This document shows positions 42,998 through 51,882 of a stretch of 64,000 nt of DNA, one piece after another. The DNA is from CAYQJL01 sp964573295 (lineage in GTDB: Bacteria > Eisenbacteria > RBG-16-71-46 > CAIMUX01 > WJJG01), in NCBI GenBank assembly GCA_964573295.1, contig CAZNJE010000001.1, positions 165,035-229,034 of the forward strand, read 5' to 3'. The translations under genes were made by a program, and so were the position numbers. The notes below the pieces were generated by a model. That model did no database searches. It saw only the letters and a program-made list of their open reading frames with translations, and had not been told where the DNA came from. Each line of letters starts with the position of its first letter. The stretch's first letter is position 1.

Positions 42998-43060
42998 GTC
43001 GGTCCCGTGGGTCCTGTCGGTCCCATGGGTCCCGTCGGTCCCATGGGTCCCGTGGGTCCC
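42998..43060 (-). repeat. Seven 9-bp collagen-like repeats upstream of the dehydrogenase
   Basis: Units alternate GTCGGTCCC, GTGGGTCCY and ATGGGTCCC. On the minus strand one frame reads GPTGPMGPTGPT and another GTDGTHGTD. They lie just before the chosen start, so they are probably leader sequence; if ATG 43044 is used they become an N-terminal Gly-x-y tail. Confidence 0.9.
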
Positions 43061-43150
43061 CGTGGAGCAGGGGCTCGCGGTGGCTCCGTGCATTCCCGTC
43101 CGTTCCCGCTGGCGGGTGCCCGAGGGCCTTCTTGGACGCCTCCCGCTCTA

Positions 43151-45172
43151 TCATGGTGACGCTCCTGGCGGTTCAGGGGGGCGCTCCATGAGACGGCGGG
43201 TTTGCTCCGCCTCGGGGGCGCCGGGGAAGCGCCGCAAGAACTCGCTTCCCCAGTAGCGGGCGGTCTGTGGATCGCGCCGGTCGAAATAGTGCATGCCGAA
43301 TAGGTTCAGGTAGCAGCTCTTGCGCATCGGCTCGATGGCCAGCGCGTCGCGGTAGAGGGCCTCGGCGCGCTCGTAGCGACCGCGTTTGCGTTCGGCGGAG
43401 GCAAGCGACTCGAGTAGGGCCGGGTCCTTCGGATCCAGACGCAAGGCCCGCTCCAAGGTGGCGGCGGCCTGATCGGGCTCGCCGCGGCGCAGGTGACCGA
43501 TGCCCAGGTTCAGCAGCATCGTCTTGTTGATCTTACCCGCGCTGCGCGCGTCTTCCAGAAGCTCCATGCCGCGATCGACCTCACCGGCGTTGATCAGGAG
43601 CGAGCCGAGCTGGGCGCGCTTGAACGGATCGTCCGGATCCAGGCGTACGGCTTCTTCCAGATGAACCCGAGCCGGCGCGTGCTGGTGGGACTCCAGGAGG
43701 GCCGCGCCCAGATTGGCGTGGGCGCGCGCGCTTTCGGGACGCACCTCGACCGCCCGCGAGAAGAGGGTGATCTCGTTTCGCCAGTCGGGCAATCGACTCT
43801 CGAGCAGGTAGAGGTAGGGCAGAGCGATCAGCATGAGCGCGCTCACGGCCCAGCCGGGGCGCGCCGCCCAGAAGTGCGTGGTGAGGGAAGCCAGCGCGAT
43901 CAAAAGGCCGGCCGTAGGCAGGTAGAGGAACCGCTCACCGTAGACCTCTCCGGTCGGGATGATCTGCAGCACGGGCAAAATGCCGAGAACCAGAAGCCCG
44001 AGCCCCATCGTAACCCCCGGACCGAAACGCACCGGCGGCCGCAGCAAGAGATACAGAAACGCACAGCCCAGCGCCACCATCAGCACCAGGCCCGCCACAC
44101 CCGGCGCCACCGGATAGGGCGGTGAGCCGAGACCGGCCGGCGGATCCATCGTCAGCGGCCAGGGCACGATCAGCCGTTGTAGATAGACGATCAACAGGTT
44201 GCCCCCCAGAAGGAGCCGTTCGCCCAGGCCACCGCGGAGCGGCCCATCGGCGGTGTCGCGCCACGCGCTGCCCCCGGCCGCGTCCTCGCCCAGCACAGCG
44301 AAGCGCAGTGCCAGGTAGAGGACGACGACCACCCCCACCGTGAGCCAGAAACGCCCTGGACTGCCCGCCGCGTCCGGGCGGGCCCAGCCGGCGGCACCTC
44401 CCCCACGGCCGGCGGCATAGGCCAGCGCCGGCAAGAGCAGTGCGACAGCCACGGCCGACTCTTTCGAGAAGAGCGCGAGCAGGATCGCGGCGCCCACGGC
44501 GGCCAGGCTCGCCGGAGAGGCCTCCCATGACCGCTTCCCCACCATGCGGACGGCGGCCCAGGCCAGGGCCAGGAGCCCGAAGAGCCCGGCGCACAGGTCG
44601 GTGCGGCCTGAGACCCAGGCCACCGCCTCGCTGTGGACCGGGTGAAAGGCGAAGAGCCCGCCCGCCAATAGCGCGGCACTCCAGTGCGCACGCAGCCGCA
44701 GGAGGATGATGCTCACGACCGCAGCGGCCATCGCGTGGGTCAGAAGATTCATCAGGTGGAAGACCCAGGGTGCCCCGCCCGAGAGCCCCCACTGCAACGA
44801 ATTGGCGACAACGACGAGGGGCCGGAAGTAGAGGTAGGCGTCCGGCCGCTCCGTCACGGAGGGGACCCAGCCATAGCCATGCCCAAGGGCCTCGGGCAGG
44901 CGGTCCAGCGAGTGGGCCGCGGGGTTATCCACGATAAAGTTCTGATCGTCCCAAACGAAACCATACCCCAGGGTCGGCAGGTAGGCGGTGCCGGCCAAGA
45001 TCAGCGGAATCAGGACGGCCAGCCGCGGTCCCCAGTGGCCCCGGCCGGGGGCATGACGAGGCGGCCGGCCGGAGGACCCGCGCCGAGCTGCACCCTCTCC
45101 TTTCAGCGCACGCCCGCCACGCTTGGCAGGGTGTGGGGTTTCTCGTCTCTGCGTCCTCTTGCTTGCGCTCAT
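43151..45172 (-). CDS. TMTC-like membrane protein with C-terminal TPRs
   Basis: About 673 residues; ATG 45172 follows GCAGGGAGCGGC. After a basic N-terminus there are about nine to ten TM spans. The first loop has the acidic pair TLGYGFVWDDQNFIVDN expected in GT-C glycosyltransferases, and FAFHPVHSEAVAWVSGRTDL is a strong marker of the TMTC (O-mannosyltransferase-like) family. From about residue 490 five or six TPR units follow (ARAHANLGAALLESHQHAPARVHLEEAVRLDPDD). It probably moves a lipid-linked sugar onto exported proteins; this is family knowledge, not shown here. Confidence 0.88.
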   Translation of the reverse strand: MSASKRTQRRETPHPAKRGGRALKGEGAARRGSSGRPPRHAPGRGHWGPRLAVLIPLILAGTAYLPTLGYGFVWDDQNFIVDNPAAHSLDRLPEALGHGYGWVPSVTERPDAYLYFRPLVVVANSLQWGLSGGAPWVFHLMNLLTHAMAAAVVSIILLRLRAHWSAALLAGGLFAFHPVHSEAVAWVSGRTDLCAGLFGLLALAWAAVRMVGKRSWEASPASLAAVGAAILLALFSKESAVAVALLLPALAYAAGRGGGAAGWARPDAAGSPGRFWLTVGVVVVLYLALRFAVLGEDAAGGSAWRDTADGPLRGGLGERLLLGGNLLIVYLQRLIVPWPLTMDPPAGLGSPPYPVAPGVAGLVLMVALGCAFLYLLLRPPVRFGPGVTMGLGLLVLGILPVLQIIPTGEVYGERFLYLPTAGLLIALASLTTHFWAARPGWAVSALMLIALPYLYLLESRLPDWRNEITLFSRAVEVRPESARAHANLGAALLESHQHAPARVHLEEAVRLDPDDPFKRAQLGSLLINAGEVDRGMELLEDARSAGKINKTMLLNLGIGHLRRGEPDQAAATLERALRLDPKDPALLESLASAERKRGRYERAEALYRDALAIEPMRKSCYLNLFGMHYFDRRDPQTARYWGSEFLRRFPGAPEAEQTRRLMERPPEPPGASP

Positions 45173-45305
45173 GCCGCTCCCTGCGGTGAGATGGCCCGCT
45201 CTCGCCATATGGTTGGCGCAGATAGTACCAGCAATCCCGACTCGAGGTCAGCGACGCAATTGTGCAGCTTGTGAGCGGGGCCCAAGGGGCGCTAGCATCA
45301 GCACC
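45173..45305. promoter_or_regulatory. Divergent intergenic region (TMTC-like / tilS)
   Basis: 133 bases must hold promoters for both genes. It is too GC-rich to pick consensus boxes with confidence. Confidence 0.4.
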
Positions 45306-46532
45306 ATGAAAGCGATCCGGCAGCATCCCGGTCTACGCCGCTTCTACTGGCGGTTCGAGAAAGCGCTGCGTCCGCTATTGCCCAAGCCGGAGGCCAAGGT
45401 CTTGGCCGCGATCTCGGGCGGACTGGACTCGGTGACATTGGCGGCCTTGCTCGCCGAAGCGCGCGACGCCGGTCTGTGCCCGGTCGTCTTCGGACACGTC
45501 CACCACGGCCTACGCGAGAACGCCGACCGGGACGCGTCCTTCGTCCGAGAGCTGGCCGCAGCCATGGATGTCGATCTCACCGTCGTTCGCCTGGATCTGC
45601 AGCCGCTGCGCGAACACGAGGGTTTCTCCCTCGAGCAGGCAGCCCGCGCGGGACGCCATGAGGCGCTAGCCCGCGAGGCAGCGCGCCTGGGCTGTGACGC
45701 AGTCGCCATGGCGCATCACATGGACGATCAGGCCGAAACAGTCCTGGTGCGCATCCTACGCGGCGTCGGCCCCGGGGGCCTGGGAGCCATGGCGCCGTCG
45801 GCGCCCATGCCTCAGGCGGTCCCGTCCGGGGGGCGTCAGATCATGCTGATCCGCCCCCTGCTCGGGTTCCGGCGAGAGGCCATCACGGCCTTCCTCGCTC
45901 AGCTGGAACTGTCCCACCGGGAGGATGAGAGCAACCGCAGCACGGACCACCTGCGCAATCGCGTGCGCCACGAGCTGCTGCCCCAGCTGGCGGCCGAGTA
46001 CAATCCGCGCCTGGTCGAGGGCCTCGCCGACCTCGCCCGCTGGGCCCGCCTGGAAAGCGAGCCGATGGGCGCCTGGGCGCAGACGATTTTGCAGGAGGTC
46101 CTGCTCACTCGCGACGCCGGCGCCGATCGTCTCGTGCTCGATGCGGCCGCCTTGCGGACGCATCCGCACGCTCTGGTGACGCGCGTCCTGTGGATGGCCT
46201 ATCAGAAGCTGCAGGGTCCCGAGGCGACCCTCGGATCGCGCCACATCGAGGAGCTTCTGGGCCTGCTGGCGAAGCTCGGCCCCCCGGCCGCCAGCGGGAT
46301 GAGCGGCGGCGCGCCCCGTGGCACCAGCGACGGCGCGGGTGGCTGTGCGGGTGCCGGCGCGGGTACCGGCGCGGGTACCGGCGCGAGTACCGGCGCGAGT
46401 GGCTGTGCGGCCTGCGCCGGCGAGCGGCACCATGGAGAAGCCCACCTACCGGGGCGCTTGAGGGCACGGTTGGCAGGGGGAATGCTGTATCTCGAGCCCC
46501 ACGATCCACGCCCGGGGGGAGAAAGGGGTTGA
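45306..46532 (+). CDS. tilS: tRNA(Ile)-lysidine synthetase
   Basis: 408 residues from ATG 45306. The PP-loop is VLAAISGGLDSVTLAALL, followed by VFGHVHHGLRENADRDASFV, CDAVAMAHHMDDQAETVLVRILRG and LIRPLLGFRREAI with NRVRHELLPQLAAEYNP, the full TilS N-terminal set. The enzyme ligates lysine to C34 of the isoleucine CAU tRNA, changing AUG to AUA decoding. A Gly/Ala-rich insert coded by seven 12-bp repeats sits in the C-terminal third, between the helical domain and the short end. It begins the tilS-hpt-ftsH-folP-cdaA run. Confidence 0.94.
   Translation: MKAIRQHPGLRRFYWRFEKALRPLLPKPEAKVLAAISGGLDSVTLAALLAEARDAGLCPVVFGHVHHGLRENADRDASFVRELAAAMDVDLTVVRLDLQPLREHEGFSLEQAARAGRHEALAREAARLGCDAVAMAHHMDDQAETVLVRILRGVGPGGLGAMAPSAPMPQAVPSGGRQIMLIRPLLGFRREAITAFLAQLELSHREDESNRSTDHLRNRVRHELLPQLAAEYNPRLVEGLADLARWARLESEPMGAWAQTILQEVLLTRDAGADRLVLDAAALRTHPHALVTRVLWMAYQKLQGPEATLGSRHIEELLGLLAKLGPPAASGMSGGAPRGTSDGAGGCAGAGAGTGAGTGASTGASGCAACAGERHHGEAHLPGRLRARLAGGMLYLEPHDPRPGGERG
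46332..46415 (+). repeat. Seven 12-bp repeats in tilS
   Basis: Units of the type GGCGCGGGTACC (variants GGCGCGAGTACC, GGCGCGGGTGGC, TGTGCGGGTGCC) code for GAGT/GAST/CAGA tetrapeptides. Confidence 0.93.
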
Positions 46533-46641
46533 TGCCCCGCATGGGCATCTCTAGACTCGGACGATTCAAAGACTTAGTCGCACTGGCCTTAGCCGGTCCC
46601 ATCCGCGGGTGGACCGCATCGCGCAAGGATGTACGAGGAGC

Positions 46642-47232
46642 ATGATTGCGACCTGCAAGAAGCTGCAGCGAGGAGATGACATCAAACTGCGCGACGGCGC
46701 GGCCCAGGTGCTGTTGACCCACCCGGAGATCCAGGAGAGGATCGCGGAGTTGGGACGACAGATCGCCGAGGACTATGCTGACCGGACGCCGATCCTGGTC
46801 GCGATCCTACGCGGTGGGTTCTTGTTCCAGTGCGATCTGGCCCGGGTGGCCGGCATACCTCTGGAAGTCGATTTTCTCTCGGTGTCGCGTTTCGACCCGG
46901 CCGCAAAGGGCAAGACCGCCGTCAAGGTGCTTCACGACCTGCGTTCGGAGATTCGGGGTCGACACCTGATCGTGGTCGAGGGCATCCGAACCGGTAGCAC
47001 CAAGATGGAGTACGTGCAGACTTTCCTCCAATTGCGCGAGCCGGCTTCGGTGAGTTTCGCCGCGCTGGCCTGCCATGAAAACGGCAGGAACCACCCCGTT
47101 CCCCTTCAGTACAAGGGGTTCGACGTTGGCGACACGTTCGTCATCGGCTGCGGGTTGGACTACTGCGAGCGATACCGGAACATCCCATTGATAGCGGCTT
47201 TCACGCCTGCACAAGAACGACCCGGTTTCTGA
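46642..47232 (+). CDS. hpt: Hypoxanthine-type phosphoribosyltransferase with altered PRPP loop
   Basis: 196 residues; ATG 46642 follows GAGGAGC. VAILRGGFLFQCDLAR, LEVDFLSVSRFDPAAKGKTAVKVLHDL and DYCERYRNIPLIAAF match HPRT. The PRPP loop, normally VEDIIDTG, reads VVEGIRTGSTKM: it is one residue shorter, and both Asp residues, including the one thought to act as catalytic base, are missing. The position between tilS and ftsH is the classical one for hpt. The enzyme may be altered in substrate, slow, or a structural partner of TilS/FtsH. Confidence 0.88.
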   Translation: MIATCKKLQRGDDIKLRDGAAQVLLTHPEIQERIAELGRQIAEDYADRTPILVAILRGGFLFQCDLARVAGIPLEVDFLSVSRFDPAAKGKTAVKVLHDLRSEIRGRHLIVVEGIRTGSTKMEYVQTFLQLREPASVSFAALACHENGRNHPVPLQYKGFDVGDTFVIGCGLDYCERYRNIPLIAAFTPAQERPGF

Positions 47233-47296
47233 AAGACGGACGAGCGAACCGGGACAGGAACAAACAGATGACCCGCAACCCCGTCGGTGGTACTGC

Positions 47297-49612
47297 ATGA
47301 ACAGTCTGGATCGGACACTTGCCGAAAATCAAGCCGGAGCTGGCCTCCGGAGACTCCCGGACCACGCCATGAGACGCGAGAAGCGCGAGAAGCGCGAGCT
47401 GCGCGAGGACGCCGCGGACGAACCCGGTGGCCCGTTTCAGGATCCGCCGAAGGAGTCGTCTCGTCGCCAGGGGCCGCCACAGCAGGGGCCCCAGCGTCCG
47501 GGCCCGGGCGGCCGGCCACCGGGGGGGGGCGGCCCCAAGCCGCCCATGATGCCGCCCGGACGCTCTTTTCGCACGCTCAGCATCTGGCTGTTGATTGCCC
47601 TGGCCGTCTTCGTCATCGCTCAGCAGATCTTCTCCGCGCAGACCGCGGGCACCGAGCTCGACTACTACCCGGACTTCTGGAACGCCGTTGAACAGGGCTT
47701 CGTCGAAGAAGTCACCATCATCGACCGCACCATCACGGGCAAGTACCGCCCGACCGCGGGCGCCGAGTTGCAGCGCTTTCACACCTACTTGCCCAGCGCC
47801 AGCGACGAAGAGCTGATGAAGATGCTCCGCGGCGAGACCGGAGACGGCACCGGCGAGGCGCGCGAGCCGGTGAAGGTCAACTCCCGTCCCGATCCCACGC
47901 CCTGGTTCAGCGTGCTGCTTACCTGGCTGCCCTTTATCCTGCTGATCGGACTCTGGTTCTTCCTGATCCGCCAGATGCAGTCGGGAGGCTCGGCAGCGCT
48001 CAAGTTCGGCAAGAGCAAGGCCAAGATGCTGCACGAGAACAAGGTCCGCGTGACCTTCGGCGACGTGGCGGGCGCCGACGAGGCCAAGGAAGAGTTGGAG
48101 GAGGTCATCGAGTTCCTGCGCGAGCCGAGCAAGTTCCGCCGCCTGGGCGGGCGCATTCCCAAGGGCGTGCTCTTGGTCGGCCCCCCCGGAACCGGCAAGA
48201 CGCTCCTGGCACGTGCCGTGGCGGGTGAGGCCGGCGTTCCGTTCTTCAGCATCAGCGGCAGTGACTTCGTCGAGATGTTCGTCGGCGTGGGCGCCGCCCG
48301 GGTGCGTGACCTGTTCGAACAAGGCAAGCGCAATGCGCCCTGCATCATCTTCGTCGACGAGCTCGACGCGGTCGGCCGCCATCGTGGCGCTGGTCTGGGC
48401 GGCGGACACGACGAACGCGAGCAGACCCTCAACCAGCTCCTGGTCGAGATGGATGGATTCGATGCCAATGAAGGCGTCATCCTGCTGGCCGCCACGAATC
48501 GGCCCGATGTGCTCGATCCGGCCCTGCTACGGCCTGGCCGCTTCGATCGCCAGGTGGTGGTCGACCGGCCCGACATCCGCGGCCGGGAGGGGATCATCAA
48601 CGTGCACGTGCGCGGCAAGCCGCTGGCCGAGGATGTCGATCTGGAGACCCTCGCCCGTGGCACACCCGGTCTGGCCGGCGCCGACCTCGAGAACATGATC
48701 AATGAAGCCGCCCTGCTTGCCGCCCGGCGCGATCGATCCGAGATCACCATGGACGACTTCGAAGAGGCCAAGGACAAGGTGATGATGGGCTCCGAGCGCC
48801 GCAGCCTCGTGATCTCGGACGAGGAGAAGAGGGTCACCGCGTACCACGAGGCCGGACACGTCTTGGTGTCATGGTTCTTGCCCGATACCGATCCGATTCA
48901 CAAGGTCACCGTCATCCCGCGCGGACGCGCGATGGGCCTCACCCACACACTGCCCGAGGGCGACCGGTACAATCAGAACAAGCGGCAGCTCGAGCAGCGA
49001 ATGGCGATGCTCATGGGCGGACGGGCGGCCGAGGAGATGATCTTCGACGAAATCACCACCGGCGCCACCGGTGACATCGAGATGGCCACCGAGATCTCCC
49101 GCAAGATGGTCTGCGCCTGGGGCATGAGCGAGAAGGTCGGACCGATCAAGTATGGCAAGAAGGACGAACTCATCTTCCTGGGCAAGGAGATCTCGCAGCA
49201 GAAGGACTTCAGCGAGAACACCGCCGAGCTGATCGACTCGGAGATCAACCACATCGTCCAGACGGCGTACCAAACGGCGCGCGATCTGCTCGAGAAGCAT
49301 GCCGACAAGCTGCACGAACTGGCGAGCAACCTCCTGGAGCGCGAGATCCTCGATCACAGCGACATCGAGGTGATCTTGGGAGGCAGCGCCGCGGCGCTGC
49401 GCAAGGCCGAGCGCTCGGGGGGAGAAGCGCAGGGGAAGCCAGCTGGCGGCGGAGAACCGGCCACGCAAGAGAAGCCCGCCGGCGACGCCGAACCGGCCAC
49501 GCAAGAGAAGCCCACCGGCAACACCGAACCGGCCACGCAGGAGAAGCCCGCCGGTGACGGCGGACCGGCCACGCAGGAGAAGCCGGCTGGCAAAGAGGAA
49601 ACCGCCACATGA
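47297..49612 (+). CDS. ftsH: ATP-dependent zinc metalloprotease FtsH
   Basis: 771 residues from ATG 47297; ATG 47369 is an alternative. A basic, Pro/Gly-rich cytosolic leader of about 90 residues precedes TM1 (LSIWLLIALAVFVIAQQIF) and TM2 (LLTWLPFILLIGLWFFLI). The AAA domain has GPPGTGKT, FVDELDAVGRHRGAG and ATNRPDVLDPALLRPGRFDR; the zinc site is YHEAGHVLVSW with a later Asp. FtsH pulls out and degrades membrane and short-lived proteins. The last 60 residues are four 12-residue repeats (GDAEPATQEKPA type), a tail not found in ordinary FtsH. The stop overlaps folP. Confidence 0.97.
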   Translation: MNSLDRTLAENQAGAGLRRLPDHAMRREKREKRELREDAADEPGGPFQDPPKESSRRQGPPQQGPQRPGPGGRPPGGGGPKPPMMPPGRSFRTLSIWLLIALAVFVIAQQIFSAQTAGTELDYYPDFWNAVEQGFVEEVTIIDRTITGKYRPTAGAELQRFHTYLPSASDEELMKMLRGETGDGTGEAREPVKVNSRPDPTPWFSVLLTWLPFILLIGLWFFLIRQMQSGGSAALKFGKSKAKMLHENKVRVTFGDVAGADEAKEELEEVIEFLREPSKFRRLGGRIPKGVLLVGPPGTGKTLLARAVAGEAGVPFFSISGSDFVEMFVGVGAARVRDLFEQGKRNAPCIIFVDELDAVGRHRGAGLGGGHDEREQTLNQLLVEMDGFDANEGVILLAATNRPDVLDPALLRPGRFDRQVVVDRPDIRGREGIINVHVRGKPLAEDVDLETLARGTPGLAGADLENMINEAALLAARRDRSEITMDDFEEAKDKVMMGSERRSLVISDEEKRVTAYHEAGHVLVSWFLPDTDPIHKVTVIPRGRAMGLTHTLPEGDRYNQNKRQLEQRMAMLMGGRAAEEMIFDEITTGATGDIEMATEISRKMVCAWGMSEKVGPIKYGKKDELIFLGKEISQQKDFSENTAELIDSEINHIVQTAYQTARDLLEKHADKLHELASNLLEREILDHSDIEVILGGSAAALRKAERSGGEAQGKPAGGGEPATQEKPAGDAEPATQEKPTGNTEPATQEKPAGDGGPATQEKPAGKEETAT
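49445..49588 (+). repeat. Four 36-bp repeats in the ftsH tail
   Basis: Four units coding GGGEPATQEKPA, GDAEPATQEKPT, GNTEPATQEKPA and GDGGPATQEKPA. A fifth, partial unit (GKEETAT) ends the protein. Confidence 0.95.
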
Positions 49613-50487
49613 TCGATGCTGACCGGACCGGCATTCGGCCCCGGTTGCCTTTGAGATTGGGCTCTGAGGATCTCCTGCTCGGTGAGCGCACCCTGATCAT
49701 GGGTGTGGTCAACTGCACCCCCGACTCCTTCTACCCGGCCAGCCGCAAGCAAGCCGCTGCCGAAGCGGCCGTCCTCTACCACGACCTGGTAGCCGAGGGC
49801 GCCGACTGGATCGATGTGGGCGGCGAAAGCACCCGGCCCGGAGCCACTCCCGTCAGCGCCGCCGACGAGTGGGAGCGGGTTGCGCCGGTGGTAGATGCCG
49901 CCCGGGAGGCCGGTCATCCGGTCGCCCTTTCGATCGACACATCCAAGTACGAGGTCGCGGCGCGGGCGCTCGACGCCGGCGCCATGATCATCAACGACGT
50001 TACCGGTCTCGCCGCCGATCCGCGCCTGGCCGAGTTGGCGGCTCGCTACCAGACCGGTCTGATCCTCATGCACATGAAGGGCACACCCCGCACGATGCAG
50101 GTCCATCCCGAGTACACCGACCTGTGGCGGCACATCCTCTCGGTGCTGCGCGCGGCCATCGATGTGGCCATGCGGGCCGGAGTCTCCCGCGAGCAGATCA
50201 TCGTTGATCCGGGCATCGGTTTCGGGAAGACTGCACAGCACAACCTGGAGATCATCCGGGATCTGGACCGATTGGCCGCGCTGGAGCGCCCGATCCTGCT
50301 CGGGGCCTCGCGCAAGGGGTTCATCGGCACGGTGCTGGATCTACCGGCCGAGGACCGGCTGTCCGGCACGCTCGCCGCGCATGTCGCGGGCCGCTGCCGA
50401 GGTGCTCACATCTTGCGTGTCCACGATGTGGCGCCCCATGTGCAGGCCCTGCGCGTTGCCGACGCGATTGCCCGAGGCTCGTTCTAG
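49609..50487 (+). CDS. folP: Dihydropteroate synthase
   Basis: 292 residues; ATG 49609 overlaps the FtsH stop (ATGA). Motifs are LIMGVVNCTPDSFYPASRK, WIDVGGESTRPGATPVSAADEW, LSIDTSKYEVAARALDAGAMIINDVTG, LMHMKGTPRTMQ, IIVDPGIGFGKTAQHN and LLGASRKGFIG, the complete DHPS set. It joins p-aminobenzoate to 6-hydroxymethyl-dihydropterin diphosphate in folate synthesis and is the sulfonamide target family. It is followed by cdaA after 26 bases. Confidence 0.97.
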   Translation: MIDADRTGIRPRLPLRLGSEDLLLGERTLIMGVVNCTPDSFYPASRKQAAAEAAVLYHDLVAEGADWIDVGGESTRPGATPVSAADEWERVAPVVDAAREAGHPVALSIDTSKYEVAARALDAGAMIINDVTGLAADPRLAELAARYQTGLILMHMKGTPRTMQVHPEYTDLWRHILSVLRAAIDVAMRAGVSREQIIVDPGIGFGKTAQHNLEIIRDLDRLAALERPILLGASRKGFIGTVLDLPAEDRLSGTLAAHVAGRCRGAHILRVHDVAPHVQALRVADAIARGSF

Positions 50488-50513
50488 AATAACGACGGGA
50501 GACGGGAGGCCTC

Positions 50514-51320
50514 ATGCCGCTACCAGCCGAACTCGAGTGGTTGCGGGATGTGATCGACATCCTGGTCGTGACCTTCCTGTTCTACCGCCTGCTCATCCTC
50601 GTGCGGGGCACGCGGGCGGCGCAGATGTTCATCGGCCTCATCATCCTGGTCCTCTTGGCGGCCCTCGCCCAATGGTGGCAGCTCTCGATGCTCATCTGGC
50701 TCATCGATAGTCTTCGCACCGTCTGGGTCATCGCCTTCATCATCGTCTTCCAACCTGAAATGCGCAAAGCGCTGGGCCAAATCAGTCAGAACCGCATGTT
50801 CACGCGCTTCGTCAGCGTGGGCGAATTCGGGTACCTGAGCGAGATCCAGAGCGCGGTCGAACGGCTGAGCCGGAAGGGCTTGGGCGGGCTGGTGGCGGTC
50901 GAGCGCAACACGGGGCTCAAGAACTACATCGAAACCGGATCGAAGATCGAAGCGCGCGTGTCCGCCGAACTCCTCGAGACCATCTTCACCCCGCCGTCAC
51001 CTCTACACGACGGCGCCGTGATCATCCAGGGCAGCCAGCTCGTCGCGGCCGGTTGCATCCTGCCGCTCTCGAGCAACCCCAACCTGGAACGGACGCTTGG
51101 CACCCGTCACCGCGCGGCGGTCGGCCTTTCGGAAGAGACCGACGCGATCGTGATCATCGTCTCGGAAGAGACGCGCCAGATTTCGATCGCCGAGGGCGGA
51201 GCCCTGGATCGCGACCTGCAGATGGGCGAACTCAAGAGCCGGCTCAGCTCACTGCTGGGGACGTCGAAGAAGAAGGCCGAGGCACGCGAGGGCCGGGACT
51301 CGGCCGAAGCGAGAACCTAA
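50514..51320 (+). CDS. cdaA: Diadenylate cyclase CdaA
   Basis: 268 residues from ATG 50514 behind GGGAGACGGGAGGCCTC. Three TM spans (ILVVTFLFYRLLILV, MFIGLIILVLLAALA, WVIAFIIVFQPEM) precede a DAC domain with GGLVAVERNTGLKNYIETG, LHDGAVIIQG (DGA motif) and LGTRHRAAVGLSEETDA (RHR motif). It makes c-di-AMP from ATP, a regulator of potassium and osmotic balance. The ftsH-folP-cdaA order is common in non-proteobacterial diderms. No c-di-AMP phosphodiesterase is seen in the window. Confidence 0.96.
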   Translation: MPLPAELEWLRDVIDILVVTFLFYRLLILVRGTRAAQMFIGLIILVLLAALAQWWQLSMLIWLIDSLRTVWVIAFIIVFQPEMRKALGQISQNRMFTRFVSVGEFGYLSEIQSAVERLSRKGLGGLVAVERNTGLKNYIETGSKIEARVSAELLETIFTPPSPLHDGAVIIQGSQLVAAGCILPLSSNPNLERTLGTRHRAAVGLSEETDAIVIIVSEETRQISIAEGGALDRDLQMGELKSRLSSLLGTSKKKAEAREGRDSAEART

Positions 51321-51338
51321 GGGAGTGGAGTGACATCG

Positions 51339-51791
51339 ATGGCATCCGAGACCGTACTGGTTGCCTGCCCGAACTGCGGCGCCAAGAATCGGATTCCCAT
51401 TCGCCGAGTGGGTGAAACGGGCCGCTGCGGCAAGTGCTCCAAGGCCTTGCCTACCGAGGGGTTCCTGGCGAGCGAACCGCTGAACCTACCCGAAGCGAAG
51501 TTCGACGCGGTCACACGTCTGGCGGGCGCGCCGGTGCTGGTCGACTTCTGGGCGGCCTGGTGCGCGCCGTGCCGTCAGATGGAGCCGATTCTCGACCAGC
51601 TGGCCGCCGAATGGAACGGACGGATCCTGGTCGCCAAGCTGGACACACAGGCCGCGCCGACGACGGCGGCTCGCTTCGGGGTGCAATCGATTCCCACGAT
51701 GATCCTGCTGCGCAGCGGGATCGAGGTCGACCGGATCGTCGGAGCGTTTCCCCTGCCGGCTCTACAGGAACGGCTGGCGCGTTTCGTGTGA
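51339..51791 (+). CDS. Thioredoxin 2-like protein with zinc-finger head
   Basis: 150 residues from ATG 51339, eight bases after GGAGTGGAG; GTG 51330 is possible. The head ACPNCGAKNRIPIRRVGETGRCGKC supplies two Cys pairs for zinc, as in TrxC. The thioredoxin fold has VLVDFWAAWCAPCRQMEP (WCAPC active site) and QSIPTMILLRSG with the cis-Pro. It reduces disulfides in the cytoplasm and the zinc head may sense oxidants. It is the last gene of the tilS run. Confidence 0.94.
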   Translation: MASETVLVACPNCGAKNRIPIRRVGETGRCGKCSKALPTEGFLASEPLNLPEAKFDAVTRLAGAPVLVDFWAAWCAPCRQMEPILDQLAAEWNGRILVAKLDTQAAPTTAARFGVQSIPTMILLRSGIEVDRIVGAFPLPALQERLARFV

Positions 51792-51882
51792 GCGGGGCGC
51801 CACGCCCCCCGCCCGGCCGCTTCCGGAGCGCTCCCCCGCTGGTTCCCGACCGCTCCCCCGCCAGATCCTGCCGGTTGCTCGA

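Noticed and set aside
43044..43150. Start of the saccharopine-dehydrogenase-like gene in the collagen-like repeat
   Set aside because: GTG 42939 has a good purine-rich site and begins directly at the NAD(P)-binding fold, so the longer form was judged less likely. It is kept as a finding.
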